The position numbers and the translations under genes were made by a program. From contig CM055267.1 of the NCBI GenBank assembly GCA_029237695.1, forward strand, positions 12,117,043-12,181,042: DNA of 64,000 bases. The letters are read 5' to 3'. The notes beneath the pieces are model-generated. The model searched no databases, was not told the DNA's origin, and saw only the letters and a program-made list of their open reading frames with translations. Origin of the DNA: Conchocele bisecta (Eukaryota; Mollusca; Bivalvia; Lucinida; Thyasiridae). Of the stretch, positions 50,201 to 55,645 are shown in pieces; positions within the stretch are counted from its first letter, which is position 1, and every line of letters begins with the position of its first letter.

Positions 50201-51670
50201 TCTGGAGTATTTGTCGTCGAAATTGGATGATTACGTCATCCAAGATGGCCACCGAGAGGTCTAAAGGTCCTCCTTTTAATATAGATTTCAAACTACTTCT
50301 TCTCGTGAACCGCTTGGCCGATGCTGGCCAAACCTCACAGTTATGGTCCGTTGTTGAAGCCTTTTTCATATTTGTTAAAATGGATGTCGTTAGATAAGCC
50401 AAGATGGCCGCCATAGAAAATTAGGTCAAATTCTTAAAACAATCCTTGTCACAAACTGCCAGACTGATTTAGACGAAAATTGGCTGGATCAAAAATGGGC
50501 AGGCCCTGGGGGTCAAAATTCAATTTAACCAAATATGGTCATGTTGTATATCAAATCGAAGGTATCAACGATCACTCTGTGCTTTGTCGCGCCCGCTTGC
50601 GGACAGAGCGATATAGTCGTCATATTGGCGTACGTGCGTCCGTCCGGGTTAAAGGTTTTGGTTTAAAGTTGTTTTTTTTGTCAAAATTTTTCATTATACA
50701 TGTACTATCAAAGCCTCGGCAGGCGCTACATGTGTGCCGCGGCCATCTCGTTTGTCAAAATCAGTTGATTTTGTCATCCAAGATGGCCGCCGAAAGGTCA
50801 TTCTTTTATTATAGATCTCAAACATCTTCTCATGAACTGCTTGGCCGATGCTGGTTAAACTTCAGTTATGGTCTTTATGTGTCTTTATCATCATCCATAT
50901 TTTCATTCTATGCCCAACCCATATATTCATATATATATATATCAAGTATAGACGCTGATACAGAATATCATTGTGAATCTCAATTCAAATACTACTTTTG
51001 CTGATGTTTCATTGGTTGAAAGTCACATGATGTTACAATATGACGCCAGTTTGATAATCAAGTTTTTAAATGAAGCTATTATAACTTGTATATTTTGTAG
51101 CATAAATTGTTACCTGATAAATAGAATACCATGTTAGTGCTTTTGATATTAAGCTTATGAATCTGTGTTTGAAAGTGTTAGGCATACCTTAGCGAACCTC
51201 AACATTCCTATGTGTCTCCTAGCCTTTCCTGATAAACTTGATATCAAAGACTTTGCTGCAGTGACAATGAGTTTGAGTTACAGTCAGTATATGTGGCTGT
51301 GACTGGAGAAATAGGCATTATGGTTTGTTTTATGTCCAGTGTAGATCCAGATCAGCCTGTGCATCCGCACAGTCTGATCAGGATCTGCACTGTTCGCCAT
51401 TCCATGAATGAAACACCCGTCATGCTTCGGACAAGTAATATAGATCGGGCTACAGGAGAGTGCTATTTGATCAGGAGCTAATCTGGACACAAAGCCCATA
51501 AGCCCCATTTCTCCAGTCACAGCCTCACATGAATGTGTTTCATTGTGTTCCAGGGGACAGTTGCACGCCGTGACCTGCCAGGGCGACCTATGGAACTGTT
51601 TATGTGCAGTGTGTTGAAGCGGCAAGGCTATGGGGAAGGGTTCCGATGGCTCGCACAGTACATCAATTAA
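22818..51670 (+). CDS. SAR1: SAR1 small GTPase, six coding exons
   Basis: SAR1 starts COPII vesicle formation at the endoplasmic reticulum. Its GTP form inserts an N-terminal amphipathic helix in the membrane and recruits SEC23/SEC24. The coding exons are 22818-22860, 25931-26050, 28235-28300, 28993-29096, 46366-46497 and 51554-51670. Together they give 582 nt, or 193 residues, close to the 198 of human SAR1B. Residues 1-15 are the bulky-hydrophobic N terminus ([15 protein letters not shown]). The P-loop GLDNAGKTT is at 27-35, switch I HVPTLHPT at 48-55, and DLGGH at 70-74 with the family's catalytic His at 74. NKID is at 129-132 and CSVLK at 173-177. All junctions have GT/AG ends and compatible phases, and no frame break is present. 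The start codon is supported by the family N terminus and an A at -3. A splice acceptor 19 bp before it implies an upstream non-coding exon, not located. Assigned with high confidence. Which vertebrate paralogue it matches best cannot be said. Confidence 0.96.
23092..23430 (+). repeat. Family I array fragment in SAR1 intron 1
   Basis: It starts with the family I head (ATGCCCCACCACGATAGTGG) and carries one to two monomers with TCATATTTCATACA and CCCAGGGTCAAAGTCACAT. It stops near 23430 without a recognisable tail, so it is truncated. Confidence 0.65.
23431..24403. other. Intron 1 sequence, no feature recognised
   Basis: Unique-looking intron DNA. I see no exon, repeat end or RNA gene. Confidence 0.5.
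24404..24619. mobile_element. Foldback MITE with a perfect 68-bp palindrome
   Basis: The ends are CATATGCAGGGATTCCGCTG and its inverse. Inside, bases 24447-24514 form a perfect palindrome with 34-base arms and no spacer (centre TTTTCGAAAA). The second GGCGAT arm is separated from it by a long T/C tract (about 24530-24575). No coding capacity. Superfamily not assigned. Confidence 0.8.
24830..25560 (+). repeat. Array-element tail and degenerate monomers in intron 1
   Basis: Bases 24845-24909 are a family I-like tail (GTGGTGCATCCATG.. ATATGAACACATTTTCTAGTT). From 24940 a different array begins with GTCTGTCTGTCTGTC and about two monomers (TTTCACCAAA, CATGCTGTGACAAATC, CCCCAAGGTCAA). A further head-like sequence (TTATGCCACCGCAATAGTG) starts near 25400. 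All are worn. Confidence 0.5.
25561..25930. other. Intron 1 end, no repeat recognised
   Basis: AT-rich intron sequence leading into the exon 2 acceptor. Nothing else is supported. Confidence 0.45.
25931..26050 (+). CDS. SAR1: SAR1 coding exon 2 (P-loop and switch I)
   Basis: Completes Gly15 and encodes [10 protein letters not shown] through the P-loop GLDNAGKTT to HVPTLHP, ending on the first base of Thr55. Acceptor AATGTTTTAG, donor GTAAGT. Phase 1 at both ends. Confidence 0.97.
26077..27515. mobile_element. Foldback MITE split by a family B insertion
   Basis: GGGGCCCGTTGC at 26077 followed by TTTGTATGAC.. AAATGTTC matches the left end of the GGGGCCCGTTTCACTAAAC MITE family. TTTTGCACTTAC.. 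AGTTTAGTGAAACAG at 27470-27512 matches its right end. Array element B2 (26273-27469) sits between them, so it probably inserted into an older MITE. The left half is considerably diverged. Confidence 0.5.
26273..27469 (+). mobile_element. Array element, family B-like (copy 2), SAR1 intron 2
   Basis: The 5' hairpin is ATACTCCCGCCACC pairing with GGTGAGGGGGCATAT. The 3' end has GCGGGGGCAT, then TGTGTCGACAGGCCACA and TTTCTAGTT. About six monomers of roughly 180 bp carry CCCAGGGTCAAGGTCACAGA and TTAACGCTCGGGTAAATGG. The tail is of family B while the monomers resemble families I and C, so body and ends are not tied together. Confidence 0.7.
27859..27926. repeat. 68-bp palindrome in SAR1 intron 2
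   Basis: Arms ACAATTACACATTGGGTTAT and ATAACCCAATATGTAATTGT pair with one mismatch, around an inner ACCATTATAATATGGT palindrome. It is a hairpin insertion or a tiny foldback element. Confidence 0.75.
28012..28206. mobile_element. Foldback MITE, GGGGCCC..GTACGACTAAAATG family
   Basis: Left arm with TGTACGACTAAAATGTTCGT, inner palindrome ATTTACATTTATTGAGAATA and its inverse, right arm GCACTTACGAATATG.. AGTTTAGTGAAATGGCCCC. Full sister copies lie at 46072-46310 and 51950-52177, with a shortened one at 54428-54581. No coding capacity. Confidence 0.8.
28235..28300 (+). CDS. SAR1: SAR1 coding exon 3 (DLGGH)
   Basis: Completes Thr55 and encodes [20 protein letters not shown] and one more Gln, ending on the first base of Ala77. 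The stretch holds the DxxG motif and catalytic His74. Acceptor TTTCCAG, donor GTATGT. Phase 1 at both ends. A foldback MITE ends 28 bp upstream. Confidence 0.97.
28536..28890 (+). repeat. Array element, family M fragment, SAR1 intron 3
   Basis: The head ATATCCCGGCGAAATATGTC is followed by about two monomers of roughly 170 bp (TCGGATTGACTTCAAACTTC, CATCATCCATATTTTCATTC, GTCCAAGGTCAAGGTCAAAT). No tail. Related arrays are at 42620-43113 and 63700-64000. Confidence 0.6.
28993..29096 (+). CDS. SAR1: SAR1 coding exon 4
   Basis: Completes Ala77 and encodes [20 protein letters not shown] onward to AKAELD (residue 111). The donor GTAAGT follows a complete codon. Acceptor TATTGCAG. Confidence 0.97.
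29185..29490 (+). repeat. Dispersed repeat R1, diverged copy
   Basis: Shares word order with 41627-42035 (TTGAATCCCGTTATACCC, GGAGTTGGGCTAGGTGATTT, TGTGTGGTGAGGACATGGCA, then ATTCTAATTTCAGG). It ends at a C run (29470-29495). Probably a SINE body. Confidence 0.5.
29690..31030 (+). repeat. Family D-type array in SAR1 intron 4
   Basis: It begins with a hairpin-like head (TTATACTGCTGGCATACAAA, GTATGTCGAGGGTATA) and runs through diverged D monomers (CCGCCAGACGGATTTCAATG, GTCATCCAAGATGGCCGCC). A SINE fragment interrupts it at 30290-30415. From 30735 to 30975 is a sequence repeated inverted at 42125-42365. No 3' end is seen. Confidence 0.55.
30290..30415 (+). mobile_element. SINE fragment in a D array
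   Basis: GATGGCTTATGGCCTAGGGG, TTAGAACACCTGACTTCCAA and GATGAGATTTTAAACTG, ending in GACCTTAGCTGTTGC, parallel the SINE at 44003-44195. The box-B region is worn. Confidence 0.5.
34188..37188 (+). mobile_element. Array element, family A, with precise insertion site
   Basis: The 5' end is AGCTCGACT with a hairpin on AGTAGAGCT. The 3' end has AGTCGAGCT, the exact inverse of the first nine bases, then CTGTTCTCCTACAG and CTCTTGTT. The left flank CTCCCTTTTT and right flank TGTTTCGCGC rejoin to the C monomer text found uninterrupted many times nearby (six T, then GTTTCGCGC). The insertion is therefore between two T with no other duplication. The body is about eight monomers of 170-190 bp (TATTTGACCTTGACCTACAT), interrupted by a family B fragment. 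Confidence 0.8.
35641..37057 (+). mobile_element. Family B fragment (copy 3) nested in A
   Basis: Without any head, the sequence switches in mid-monomer to the 150-bp family B repeat (GATGCATGGATTATCAAATG, AGGTCAAAGGTCAAACC). It ends in the complete B tail (GTGGGGGTATTCGTG, GCCGACAGGC, ATTTCTAGTT) before A resumes. The B head and some A sequence have been deleted at the left junction. Confidence 0.7.
38165..38230. repeat. 66-bp palindrome (copy 2)
   Basis: Same hairpin as 10034-10099, here with matching arms (ACAATTATTGACTAGTGAGC and its inverse). It sits in the same T-rich repeat context and is followed by the same CCGCGG tail. Confidence 0.85.
39163..39327. repeat. 83-bp tandem duplication
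   Basis: Two direct copies of 83 bp, starting CAGTCACTTTAACACTAAGA and differing at one base (ctatacac versus ctgtacac). The duplication is therefore recent. It lies just beyond the C terminus of the broken gene that follows. Confidence 0.9.
39328..41376 (-). pseudogene. Broken copy of an invertebrate multicopy gene, possible PIN/XPG-like domain
   Basis: Three minus-strand frames read on from each other: 41376-40653, 40653-40189 and 40183-39416, with a fourth from 39531. They contain [20 protein letters not shown], then [78 protein letters not shown] and [14 protein letters not shown]. These words in this order mark an uncharacterised protein family that I know from many mollusc and cnidarian genomes. 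The spaced acidic motifs EEADTR, SSDT and TGCDY resemble XPG/FEN1-type PIN nucleases. That fold is my inference. A Cys-rich tail ([17 protein letters not shown]) is present in another frame with a stop in it. Frame breaks lie near 40653, 40200 and 39530. The usual N-terminal half is missing. It lies antisense in SAR1 intron 4. Confidence 0.7.
41377..41626. other. Intron 4 sequence, no feature
   Basis: Short AT-rich stretch between the pseudogene and repeat R1. Nothing recognised. Confidence 0.4.
41627..42035 (+). mobile_element. Dispersed repeat R1 with SINE-like 3' end
   Basis: Shares GGGTAATTTAACGATCGGG, GTTCATCCTTACCGGA, TTTGGCCCTCACATACGTCT, TGTGACAGTTGAATCTGGTT and ATACCCCTTAT with 61727-62010 and, more loosely, with 63140-63412 and 29185-29490. 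It ends CTTAGCTGTTGATAGGCCGT, TAAACACCAATAAACAAACA, a tail typical of mollusc SINEs. The GTTCATCC stretch is a weak box-B match. Confidence 0.6.
42100..42616 (+). mobile_element. Family D tail joined to an inverted repeat unit
   Basis: Bases 42125-42365 are the inverse complement of 30735-30975 (AAATGAGAAATCCAAGATGG, CTTGGGTAGACATTTGGTA). The GGCCGCCGGCGGCC palindrome at its middle is intact. Then follow D monomer sequence and the D 3' end, AAGTGAGCGATA, AGGGCCACAATGGCCCT, CTTGTT. Confidence 0.6.
42617..43113 (+). repeat. Family M array in SAR1 intron 4
   Basis: About three monomers of roughly 165 bp with CATCATCCATATTTTCATTC, GTCGGATTGACTTGAAACTT and GTCCAAGGTCAA. The MITE at 43118 is inserted in it, and a family M tail follows at 43560-43612. 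Confidence 0.65.
43118..43525. mobile_element. TTAA-flanked MITE, complete copy
   Basis: Perfect terminal inverted repeats of 16 bp or more (AGGTACATGCCCACTCAGTA, inverse at the right end) lie between TTAA at 43114-43117 and TTAA at 43526-43529. It has the same internal sequence as 7911-8394 (AATGGTGAATGTATGTTTAT). This is the cleanest copy of the family in the window. Confidence 0.88.
43526..43612 (+). repeat. Family M 3' end
   Basis: GGCCGGAGATATACTTGAGC, hairpin GAGCCCCTGCTC, then ACTTTTAGTTTT. The GCCGGAGATAT stretch is close to the inverse of the M head ATATCCCGGC at 28536. A second M tail (GTGAGCCCCTGCTCAC) is at 62920-62946. Confidence 0.6.
43613..44002. other. Intron 4 sequence, no feature
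   Basis: Apparently unique intron sequence. Nothing supported. Confidence 0.4.
44003..44195 (+). mobile_element. tRNA-derived SINE abutting the 35-bp satellite
   Basis: TATGGTCTAGTGGTTACTAC is a box-A match of the Glu/Asp tRNA type, and TGTTCAATCACTGCC about 35 bases on is a weak box B. It is followed by GGATGAGACTTAAAACTGAG, GTCCACGTCCTTAGCTGTTG and CATAAAACCCATTCACTC. The satellite begins within about 15 bases of its 3' end. Confidence 0.65.
44208..45945. repeat. 35-bp tandem satellite, about 49 units
   Basis: The unit starts CTGCTTGTTAGAAGCAGGAC and continues GTATATACATTTATA. Each unit has two dyads, GCTTGTTAGAAGC and GTATATAC. Variation is confined to a few positions: CTGC or CTCC at the start, GAC or GAT, then GTAT, GTCT or GGAT. 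Length is held at 35 apart from irregular units near 44660, 45230, 45425 and 45760-45800. The last unit decays by 45945. It lies in SAR1 intron 4, 420 bp before exon 5. Confidence 0.95.
45946..46055. mobile_element. Partial copy of the 51291 MITE family
   Basis: GTGCAGTCTGGTCTATGTC followed by GTCATAAACCCCACTACTCC and TGTCACAGCCACAT parallels the right part of the MITE at 51291-51530. Its left end has been replaced by the satellite. Confidence 0.5.
46072..46310. mobile_element. Foldback MITE, complete copy, next to SAR1 exon 5
   Basis: Arms run from GGGGCCCGTTTCACTAAACC through TGTACGACTAAAATGTTCGT and AAGTGCAAATTTAGG, inverted on the right as TTTTGCACTTACGAACAA.. TTAGTGAAACGGGCCCC. Nearly the whole 239 bp folds into one hairpin with an inner ATTTACATTTATTGAGCATA palindrome. 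It ends 55 bp before exon 5. Confidence 0.88.
46366..46497 (+). CDS. SAR1: SAR1 coding exon 5 (NKID)
   Basis: Exactly 44 codons, [20 protein letters not shown] onward to GLHGQTTGR (residues 112-155), phase 0 at both ends. It holds the base-specifying NKID motif. Acceptor TGTTGCAG, donor GTAAGT. The intron before it is 17.3 kb. Confidence 0.97.
46498..47577. other. SAR1 intron 5, low-complexity sequence
   Basis: Non-coding intron sequence with a G run (47106-47119), an A run (about 47208-47237) and repeated ACCCCCACCACCAGAA words around them. The frame at 46732-47097 is uninterrupted for 121 residues but resembles nothing and lacks exon borders, so I do not call it a gene. Confidence 0.5.
47578..49167 (-). 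mobile_element. Tc1/mariner transposon, nearly complete
   Basis: Terminal inverted repeats of about 28 bp (left TATACTGAGCAAAACTAGAA, then ACGTCCCT) match at the right end with two differences. Both ends start with TATA, consistent with TA target duplication. The single gene between them is a DD34E transposase. The element is 1.6 kb, the usual size for this group, and lies antisense in SAR1 intron 5. Confidence 0.9.
47854..48865 (-). pseudogene. Tc1-type DD34E transposase, single frame break
   Basis: Cut-and-paste transposase. Reading from 48865, an N-terminal helix-turn-helix (about residues 5-45, [20 protein letters not shown]) is followed by the GRPR motif (56-59), a second helix-turn-helix, and the first catalytic Asp in LFTDESRF (Asp147). 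The second Asp is in [12 protein letters not shown], and the Glu in [17 protein letters not shown] comes exactly 34 residues later, which gives DD34E. The frame is broken by a direct 10-bp duplication (gtgcattgat twice, 48231-48250). Without one copy the length is 1002 nt, or 333 residues plus stop, normal for Tc1. No other stop or shift is visible, so the copy is young. As it stands it cannot make an active protein. Other start choices are unlikely because MPRLSE is the usual start region. Confidence 0.9.
49203..49422. mobile_element. MITE with CAGGGGCGGATACAG-type ends
   Basis: The left end is CAGGCGCGGATACAGGGG and the right end CTGTATCCGCCCCTG, so the termini are inverted copies. Homopolymer runs (G at 49215-49227, C at about 49384-49397) sit just inside. 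Such CAGGGG ends recall hAT-type MITEs, but I see no 8-bp duplication. Confidence 0.65.
49423..49792. other. SAR1 intron 5, no feature
   Basis: AT-rich intron sequence with no supported feature. Confidence 0.4.
49793..50900 (+). repeat. GGGCGAAACGACC cluster and family D array
   Basis: Bases 49793-49876 repeat variants of GGGCGAAACGACC, as at 1937-2051. From 49880 about two and a half diverged family D monomers follow (AACCAAGATGGCCGCCATAG, GGTATCGACGGGACGATGAC), with element G inserted at 50586. No D ends are present. Confidence 0.6.
50586..50752 (+). mobile_element. Minimal array element, family G, nearly all ends
   Basis: Only 167 bp. The head GTCGCGCCCGCTTGCGG is followed by about 60 bases of leader (GTCCGTCCGGGTTAAAG), then the tail GGCGCTACATGTGTG, hairpin GCCGCGGC and CATCTCGTT. 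The flanks CACTCTGTGCTTT and TGTCAAAATCAG rejoin to an intact D monomer sequence, which defines the insertion in a T run. It shows that the ends can move with essentially no array. Confidence 0.7.
50901..51290. other. SAR1 intron 5, no feature
   Basis: AT-rich sequence including a short (AT)n tract at about 50927-50942. Nothing else recognised. Confidence 0.4.
51291..51530. mobile_element. MITE next to SAR1 exon 6
   Basis: The left end ATGTGGCTGTGACTGGAGAA and right end TTCTCCAGTCACAGCCTCAC form imperfect inverted repeats of about 35 bp. Internally GATCAGCCTGTGCATCCGCA and CAGTCTGATCAGGATCTGCA resemble a very common bivalve repeat. It ends 23 bp before the exon 6 boundary. Confidence 0.75.
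51554..51670 (+). CDS. SAR1: SAR1 coding exon 6 and stop
   Basis: Encodes [38 protein letters not shown] and a TAA stop. The C-terminal block is among the most conserved parts of SAR1. Acceptor GTGTTCCAG. The 3' untranslated region continues downstream. A candidate AATAAA near 52065 lies inside a MITE. Confidence 0.97.
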   Translation, partial: GTVARRDLPGRPMELFMCSVLKRQGYGEGFRWLAQYIN

Positions 51671-51949
51671 ATAGTTTTTACAAGATTTCTTCTCACAAAA
51701 TAGGTCATGTTCTATTTAGGTGTCTGGTGGATGAAAAGTAACCTTATGACATTTGTGTAGATACTGATCTTCTTGCTCAGTCACATCATGGTCAGATATG
51801 TTCACTAGTGCCAGTACGGATGTTGTAAGATTCCTTTTGTTAGCACCAGGCCCATTCGTAACCATGACGTAGCATTCTAGCCAAAATCATGGAATCTGGA
51901 CAAGTTTCAGTAAATGACTTTCATACACAATTCCTGTCAAATTCTGCTG
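51671..51949 (+). other. SAR1: Probable SAR1 3' untranslated region
   Basis: Sequence directly after the TAA stop, without repeats. I see no AATAAA in it. The first candidate signal is inside the MITE that follows (about 52065), so the transcript may run through that MITE. Confidence 0.4.
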
Positions 51950-52177
51950 GGGGGCGTTTCACTAAACTTTGTACGACTAAAATGTTCGCAAGTGAACATT
52001 TAGGATCGTCTGGAAATTTTAATTGATGGATTTACATTTATTGAACATAGACTGCCTATGCTCAATAAATGTAAATCCAGTAACTGTTTACATGAAAACA
52101 ATGTTAATGTGAAATTTACAGACTATTTTTGCACTTGCGAACATTTTAGTCGTACAAAGTTTAGTGAAACGGGCCCC
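51950..52177. mobile_element. Foldback MITE, complete copy, after SAR1
   Basis: Same family as 46072-46310: GGCGTTTCACTAAACTTTGT, ACGACTAAAATGTTCGC, inner ATTTACATTTATTGAACATA and CTCAATAAATGTAAATCC, closing TTTAGTGAAACGGGCCCC. The inner arm supplies an AATAAA on the + strand. Confidence 0.85.
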
Positions 52178-52613
52178 TGATTTCTGCATTTACTCTGAAA
52201 TTTTTCCCACTTTGGTCACCATTTACTGCAAGTTGCACAGCTAATGGTTTCAATATGGCTTTTTACGCCTTATTGCCATGAGGCGTTGACCGGCTTGTGT
52301 TTACACTGGCCAATGTTTAGATTAGACACATTTTGTGAGAAGACATCGGAATGACATACATGTAATTGAGCCAGTACATCAGGAATGTCCAACTTGAGAC
52401 GTGGCAGCCAGTGGAGATACAGACTCATTGCCCATGTAGCGGATAACATCAGATCAACAAATATTTTTATACTGTTCTTTGGTGGCATCTCTGGCCCAAT
52501 GATTATAAAACTTACTGAGCATGTCCTCGACATATGCACTCAAAATCTAAACTGTTATATCAAGTGATTGAACAATACATGTACATGGTTGGAAAGTTTT
52601 ATAATCCCGAGCT
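52178..52613. other. No feature recognised
   Basis: Possibly further SAR1 3' sequence or intergenic DNA. The opposing 89- and 60-residue frames show no recognisable protein. Confidence 0.4.
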
Positions 52614-52866
52614 CTGTAGCCGATTTCAGCAACATCATCAAGTGAAATAATCTAGCTACGTGCACTTGGAGGGAGTAATGTTCAATTTATTTTCAAAAAT
52701 TTATTTATATTTTTATTTAATAATAAAAAATTAATCAATACAATGGATGTGATAAGGTTATAAAGACTCTAAATTATTGATAAATAATTTTAATCATTAA
52801 TATACACCCTCAAAGTGCATTTTGCTAGTCTAGAACACTTAGCTAATTTGGTTTGATCAGCTACAG
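52614..52866. mobile_element. Diverged MITE with CTGTAGCCGATTTCA ends
   Basis: CTGTAGCCGATTTCAGCAAC at the left and its worn inverse (TGATCAGCTACAG) at the right. The subterminal CTAGCTACGTGCACTTGGAG is inverted as CCCTCAAAGTGCATTTTGCT and AG. This matches the outline of the 55546-58762 ends. Confidence 0.5.
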
Positions 52867-53183
52867 CTACTATTTGGTTACAAGGTCAAGTTGTGTAGTT
52901 CCCGGTGTGTTGTTTGGGCTGCTGGCGGAGAAAAGGCACCTTACAGCATTTGCAACAATTGCAGTTCCTGATCATATGCTTATTTTGTTGACGGCAGTAA
53001 GACTACTTGGATGACTGGCGAACACTTATCTGGGCTTACGCCGGTCGCAAACTTTGTACCCTTTCACCACCAGCGACCCATGTGTGTATGTGCAGAGATA
53101 CTGGGCAGTGTACGGTGTGGTCCTTACTGGTTCAGCATACAGGCCATATAATTTATGGAGGGCAACAGTGTAGTAAAAAAAGC
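52867..53183. other. No feature recognised
   Basis: Nothing supported in this stretch. Confidence 0.4.
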
Positions 53184-53395
53184 TTAACCCTTACTATGCT
53201 GAATTAAATTTTGTTGACTGCTGAAAATGTTTTGTTTTCTATATTTCTTGATAAAAACAGGTTTTTGACAGCGCATGAGAATCATCTCCACTGGAGACGA
53301 TTCTCGTGCTGTCAAAACAGGATTTTTGTTAAGAATCAAGGCAAAAATGAAAAACAGCAGACGACACTGTTCGTCTCCCGCTTAGTGAGGGTTAA
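53184..53395. mobile_element. TTAA-bounded MITE with CCCTTACTA ends
   Basis: TTAACCCTTACTATGC at the left and CGCTTAGTGAGGGTTAA at the right are inverted. TTAA target and CCCT termini are the piggyBac pattern. An inner hairpin (53253-53320: TTTTTGACAGCGCATGAGAA, CTCGTGCTGTCAAAA) is nearly palindromic. Confidence 0.65.
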
Positions 53396-54427
53396 GCAAA
53401 AAGTAATAAAATGCCACAATCTGGGCATATCATTATACCCTGGGCAGTCATATGTCGAAGGGTTTTTAGTTTTCACCTTTCTGTCAGGTCAAACTGTAGT
53501 TCCTTGTGTCTATCCGTTAGTCTGTTTACATTTGCGTTAAAGATTTCGGAATGATATTGCTTGAATTAATTTCATACTGAACTGCACATTTGTTTCTCAT
53601 GGAGAAAAAGTGATATTTCTTTTCTCACCAGAGGTATTTGTCGCTACCACACTATTGAACCATCGGATTGAGAGTGTTCAAATGAGTGCTAACACCTTAT
53701 AATCTCATTTAGAACTAAAGAAAATTTAAAAACATGTTTGTTACTTTTGATACCCGTGAGTTGGTGTCGGACATGAAATGGGTTAAATTTATATTATTTT
53801 GATACAGTCGGATGGGGTTTGAAATCTATTCCATCTCTGCTATTGTTGGTATTTAAAAAGGTTACATTAAAGTTTACTGGTCACTCCATTACAGTGGTAT
53901 TTCATTTGGAAAGTGAATGTTCTAGCTGCATGAAAGCAGTTATAAAATGTAATACTGTCACTGTCGTATATATTTTAAACATAGATGTTTAGTTTATTCT
54001 GTGTACATATAGAATACTCTTTATCTCTCAACTGTATATATGTGATGCACCACAACAAACTGGTCTCAATGTGTTTACAACAGAGTGCAGCCCCAGGTCA
54101 TCCTGAATCTGTGTAGCCTGATACGGACATGTAGTTTATAAATCATCCATTGTGTCACTGAACATTTTGGATTAATCTCTGGCTGCGGGTGTGTGGAACT
54201 GATAAGGAGTTCCACCTCATTTGGACCACTTTTTTCCTGATGCCTCACGTGTATGTAACATCCCACAACAATAAGGAGCTTATTGAGGTTGCAACCAGTG
54301 TAGCCCGAGACCAACCTGCACATCTATGTAGTCTAATCTGGCCCTACACTATTTGCTATTGAGGTCCAAATGTCTCTTTCACAAAAATACAGAACCATAT
54401 CATGCTGGTGAGTCTGTTTGCTAATCA
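53396..54427. other. No feature recognised
   Basis: Low-complexity AT-rich sequence. A pair GTAGCCTGATACGGACATG and CATCTATGTAGTCTAATCTG near 54110 and 54320 may be a worn MITE related to 51291, but I cannot delimit it. Confidence 0.35.
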
Positions 54428-54581
54428 GGGGGCCGTCTCACTAAACTTACGACTAAAATGTCAGTGCAAATTTAGGAAATTTCAATTGATGGATTTACAT
54501 TTATTGAGCATAGGCTGCATATGCTCAATATATGTAAATCCAATACTTGTTTACAAGAAAACTGTTAGTGAAACGGACCCC
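54428..54581. mobile_element. Foldback MITE, shortened right arm
   Basis: GGGGGCCGTCTCACTAAACT.. ACGACTAAAATG starts it and GTTAGTGAAACGGACCCC ends it. The centre ATTTACATTTATTGAGCATA palindrome is kept. Much of the right arm seen in sister copies is deleted. Confidence 0.75.
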
Positions 54582-55545
54582 AGGACCTACACTGGTCACA
54601 AACTTGAAGATCCCCTTTTTGTCATGGAGAGTCATAAATGAGATAAGCCATGTGATTTTAACCCAAGAAGATTAAGAATATGTGTGATTTTTCATGAAAT
54701 ACATTAACAGAAACTGTGATCTTTTTTGTAAATGACGTCAAAATTTAATAACATTTTCGTAGCAAATGCAGAATTCTATTCCGCATTTGCTAGGAACATA
54801 TTTTTCAGAAGATATAGCACATCTTCTTAGGTACATGGCTTGTCTCGTATACATGTACACGTCGCACACAATATTCAGTCAGTGGGAAATCCATGTGCTG
54901 CTGCCACAATGGGGCCAGGGGAACATGCTGGAATCTAAGCACACCCTGCCATGGGCCATGATTGTACAACATCCTGAGCTTATACTCCATTCTCATGTGT
55001 TGAAAGCTGAGTCTGTCAGCTGGTCAGTCTCAGCAAAGCAAACTGCCTGATTGAAGTTCAGATTTTGAGTACATGGTTCTTTTCCAACTGTTTCTTAGCT
55101 TGTATTAGGCCATGTTCCCAATTACAATTTGTGTCTTTTTTTCCCCAATTAAGCAAAGCAATGGAACATCAAACCGACAAATTCTGTGAGTTCTAACATC
55201 AACGATGCTCTGATAGTTCTTACTTGTGATTTTCCAGGTTCAGTAACCTATTTATAAGGCTGGTCTATAACACAGCGTCTTTGTTTTAGCATATGATCCA
55301 TATAGTCCCTGGTCAGCATATGCCTGATATAGATGAGAAATACTTGATAGATTATTTGACAGAAATGAACAATGTAGACTGGATACACAGGCTGGGTCTA
55401 CATCAATGGCACATAACATGTATTAATCAGCAGTTGTTTTCTGACAGTACCTTATAATGTCCATAGCAATAGTAATTAACAATAACCGACTCATCGTGAC
55501 AGTAAGGCCTGGGGCCTATCACCAGTATGATTAGTATTTCTCGCC
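54582..55545. other. No feature recognised
   Basis: Contains a short palindrome at about 54762-54793 (GCAAATGCAGAATTCTATTC, CGCATTTGC). The frames over 54766-55050 resemble nothing I know. Confidence 0.35.
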
Positions 55546-55645
55546 CACCTGTAGCCGATTTCATCAAAATTGCAAAGTATACTTTTCTAGCAAAGTATAC
55601 TTTGAAGGAGAAATTTTCAATTTCAGGATAAATTTATTAAGTTTT

